A stretch of 5,326 bases of DNA from Hyphomicrobiales bacterium (GTDB taxonomy: Bacteria; Pseudomonadota; Alphaproteobacteria; Rhizobiales; Xanthobacteraceae): NCBI GenBank assembly GCA_003133345.1, contig PKXB01000112.1, positions 1 to 5,326 on the forward strand, given 5' to 3'. The notes under the pieces are model-generated. The model worked only from the letters and a program-made list of their open reading frames with translations, was not told the DNA's origin and made no database searches. This document shows, piece after piece, positions 4,059 through 5,326 of this stretch; the first letter of the stretch is position 1; the number at the start of each line of letters is the position of its first letter. Both the position numbers and the translations under genes were made by a program.

Positions 4059-5189
4059 ATGAGCGACATATTGCTTGAAGCCACGGCGCAAGGCGAGCAG
4101 CTCAGGCTTGCCGGCGCCGGCGCATGGACCGCCGAGAACGCGCACAACCTCGAGGCGTTGATCGACAGCGAGATCCGGCGGGGCGGGACCATCAGCCAAG
4201 TCGTTATCGACATGGGCCGGGTCGATCGGCTCGATACCTTCGGCGCCTGGCTGCTGGAGCGGCTGACGCGCAGCTTCACCGCGCGCGGCTGCGACACCAA
4301 GGTGACCGGGCTCAAGGAGGATTATCGCGCGCTGATCGACGAGGTGCACGGCGTCAAGCGCGAGCACAAGGCAGAGCATCACGGCAGCACGCTCGCTTCC
4401 ACGATCGCCTCGGTCGGCGAGAACATCGTGTCGGTCGGCCACTCGTTCGGCGCGATGGTCAATATGCTGGGCGCGCTCGTGGTCGTGCTGGCGCGCATCG
4501 TATCGCATCCGCGCCGGTTCCGCTTCACCTCGATGGTGCACCAACTCGACAATGTCGGCTGGCGCGCGGTGCCGATCATCCTGCTCATCACGTTTCTGAT
4601 CGGCTGCATCATCGCGCAGCAGGGCATTTTCCATTTCCGCAAATTCGGCGCCGACATCTACGTGGTCGACATGGTTGGCATTCTGGTGCTGCGCGAGCTC
4701 GGCGTGCTGATCGTGGCCATCATGGTGGCCGGCCGCTCGGGCAGCGCCTACACCGCCGAACTCGGCTCCATGAAGATGCGCGAGGAGATCGACGCGCTGC
4801 GCACCATGGGGTTCGACCCGATCGAGGTGCTGATCCTGCCGCGCATAGTGGCGCTGGTCATCGGCGTGCCGATATTGACCTTTCTCGGCTCGATGGCGGC
4901 GCTCTATGGCGGCGGCCTGGTGTGCTGGCTCTATGGCGGCATCGATCCCGACATCTTCCTGGCGCGGCTCAAGGAGGCGATCACGCTCGACCACTTCAAG
5001 GTCGGCTTGATCAAGGCGCCGTTCATGGCGCTGATCGTCGGCGTGGTGGCCTGCGTGGAAGGGCTGGCGGTCAAGGGCAGCGCCGAGTCGCTGGGCTTGC
5101 AAACGACCGCCTCGGTGGTGGAGTCGATCTTCCTGGTGATCGTGCTCGACGGGCTGTTCGCGATCTTCTTCGCCTCGATCGGGATGTGA
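4059..5189 (+). CDS. mlaE: STAS-MlaE fusion, lipid ABC transporter permease
   Basis: This encodes 376 residues. Residues 1 to about 100 form a STAS domain like MlaB, with VVIDMGRVDRLDTFGAWLL (48-66); Thr60 occupies the place of the key Ser/Thr in STAS proteins. Residues about 110-376 are an MlaE permease: an amphipathic/hydrophobic segment at 133-148, membrane spans near 170-188, 205-224, 257-290, 318-336 and 352-374, and the signature from RELGVLIVAIMVAGRSGSAY (212-231) to EEIDALRTMGFDPIEVLILP (242-261), which contains the ATPase-coupling region. The family moves phospholipids or other lipids between inner and outer membranes together with an MlaF ATPase and an MlaD (MCE) substrate-binding protein. 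The fusion replaces the separate mlaB gene of enteric bacteria. The stop is followed after 3 nt by the ATPase gene, so the two are clearly co-transcribed. The transported lipid cannot be read from sequence; hopanoid- or sterol-type cargo is also possible in MCE systems. Confidence 0.93.
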   Translation: MSDILLEATAQGEQLRLAGAGAWTAENAHNLEALIDSEIRRGGTISQVVIDMGRVDRLDTFGAWLLERLTRSFTARGCDTKVTGLKEDYRALIDEVHGVKREHKAEHHGSTLASTIASVGENIVSVGHSFGAMVNMLGALVVVLARIVSHPRRFRFTSMVHQLDNVGWRAVPIILLITFLIGCIIAQQGIFHFRKFGADIYVVDMVGILVLRELGVLIVAIMVAGRSGSAYTAELGSMKMREEIDALRTMGFDPIEVLILPRIVALVIGVPILTFLGSMAALYGGGLVCWLYGGIDPDIFLARLKEAITLDHFKVGLIKAPFMALIVGVVACVEGLAVKGSAESLGLQTTASVVESIFLVIVLDGLFAIFFASIGM

Positions 5190-5192
5190 GCG

Positions 5193-5326
5193 ATGGCGCA
5201 AGAAAAAGCAAAAGGCAACGGCGGCAAAGACGTGGTGATCGAGGTGCGCGACGTGGTGGTCGGCTTCGGCAACCACATCGTGCTCGACCGCGTCGGCCTC
5301 GACGTCTATCGCGGCGAGATCCTCGG
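5193..5326 (+). CDS. mlaF: MlaF-type ABC transporter ATPase, N-terminal fragment (3' end outside window)
   Basis: ATG 5193 opens 3 nt after the mlaE stop, with GGGA (5181-5184) as a possible ribosome binding site inside the end of mlaE. The 44 complete codons give a Lys/Gly-rich leader (1-13), then the first beta strands of an ABC nucleotide-binding domain: VVIEVRDVVVGFGNHIVLD (14-32) and LDVYRGEIL (36-44). Phe25 fits the A-loop aromatic that stacks on adenine, and RGEIL is the strand that directly precedes the Walker A loop. The window ends just before Walker A, so no catalytic motif can be seen. The assignment to MlaF rests on this ABC-like start and on the position next to mlaE; mlaD would be expected next. 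Confidence 0.88.
   Translation, partial: MAQEKAKGNGGKDVVIEVRDVVVGFGNHIVLDRVGLDVYRGEIL

Noticed and set aside
4034..4078. Short 14-codon frame (ATG 4034) overlapping the mlaE start, a possible upstream ORF
   Set aside because: GGGGAG directly abuts this ATG with no spacer, and nothing about the peptide suggests attenuation.
4041..5276. 411-codon minus-strand open frame antisense to mlaE
   Set aside because: The translation is extremely His/Asp/Ala/Arg-rich and mirrors the codon bias of mlaE, and mlaE itself is unmistakable, so this is an antisense shadow.

Overview
The window is a GC-rich stretch of chromosome, most likely from an alphaproteobacterium of the Bradyrhizobium/Rhodopseudomonas type (order Hyphomicrobiales). 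I infer this from the base composition, the style of the proteins (a one-polypeptide STAS-MlaE permease, a DgcA-type enolase-superfamily enzyme, small alphaproteobacterial conserved hypotheticals) and a heptamer-based GAATAGC/GAGTAGC intergenic repeat. No database was searched, so the lineage is an inference.

Layout, left to right. (1) 1-126, + strand: the last 41 codons of a PLP-dependent threonine/serine dehydratase. Its final codons and stop lie inside a tandem and inverted heptamer repeat (114-180), which fills the gap to a convergent gene. (2) 184-813, - strand: an uncharacterised 209-aa alpha-helical protein. (3) 878-2047, + strand: a 12-TM major facilitator transporter of the 3-phenylpropionate (HcaT-like) group, divergent from gene 2 across 64 bp. 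(4) 1979-2503, - strand: an exported ClpP-like-fold protein whose 3' end overlaps the transporter gene tail to tail by 69 bp. (5) 2634-2840, - strand: a 68-aa conserved small protein. (6) 2902-3909, - strand: an enolase-superfamily epimerase/racemase, probably DgcA. (7) 4059-5189, + strand: a STAS-MlaE permease, followed after 3 bp by (8) the start of its MlaF-type ATPase, cut by the window edge at 5326.

Genes 4-6 form a run on the minus strand (6 then 5 then 4), with gaps of 61 and 130 bp. Genes 6 and 7 are divergent across 149 bp, which holds a perfect 13-bp palindrome and a -10-like hexamer. The mla pair is a clear operon for lipid traffic between the inner and outer membranes. The other genes serve separate jobs: amino-acid catabolism, uptake of a small organic compound, and D-glutamate or murein-peptide metabolism.

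This looks like ordinary core chromosome. There is no mobile element, CRISPR array, tRNA or rRNA, and I see no evidence of an undescribed multi-gene system. The points worth a second look are the repeat that supplies a stop codon, the convergent coding overlap, the exported ClpP-like protein with a Ser-His spacing like that of ClpP, a leader hairpin that may be a decayed repeat, and two conserved but unassigned proteins.
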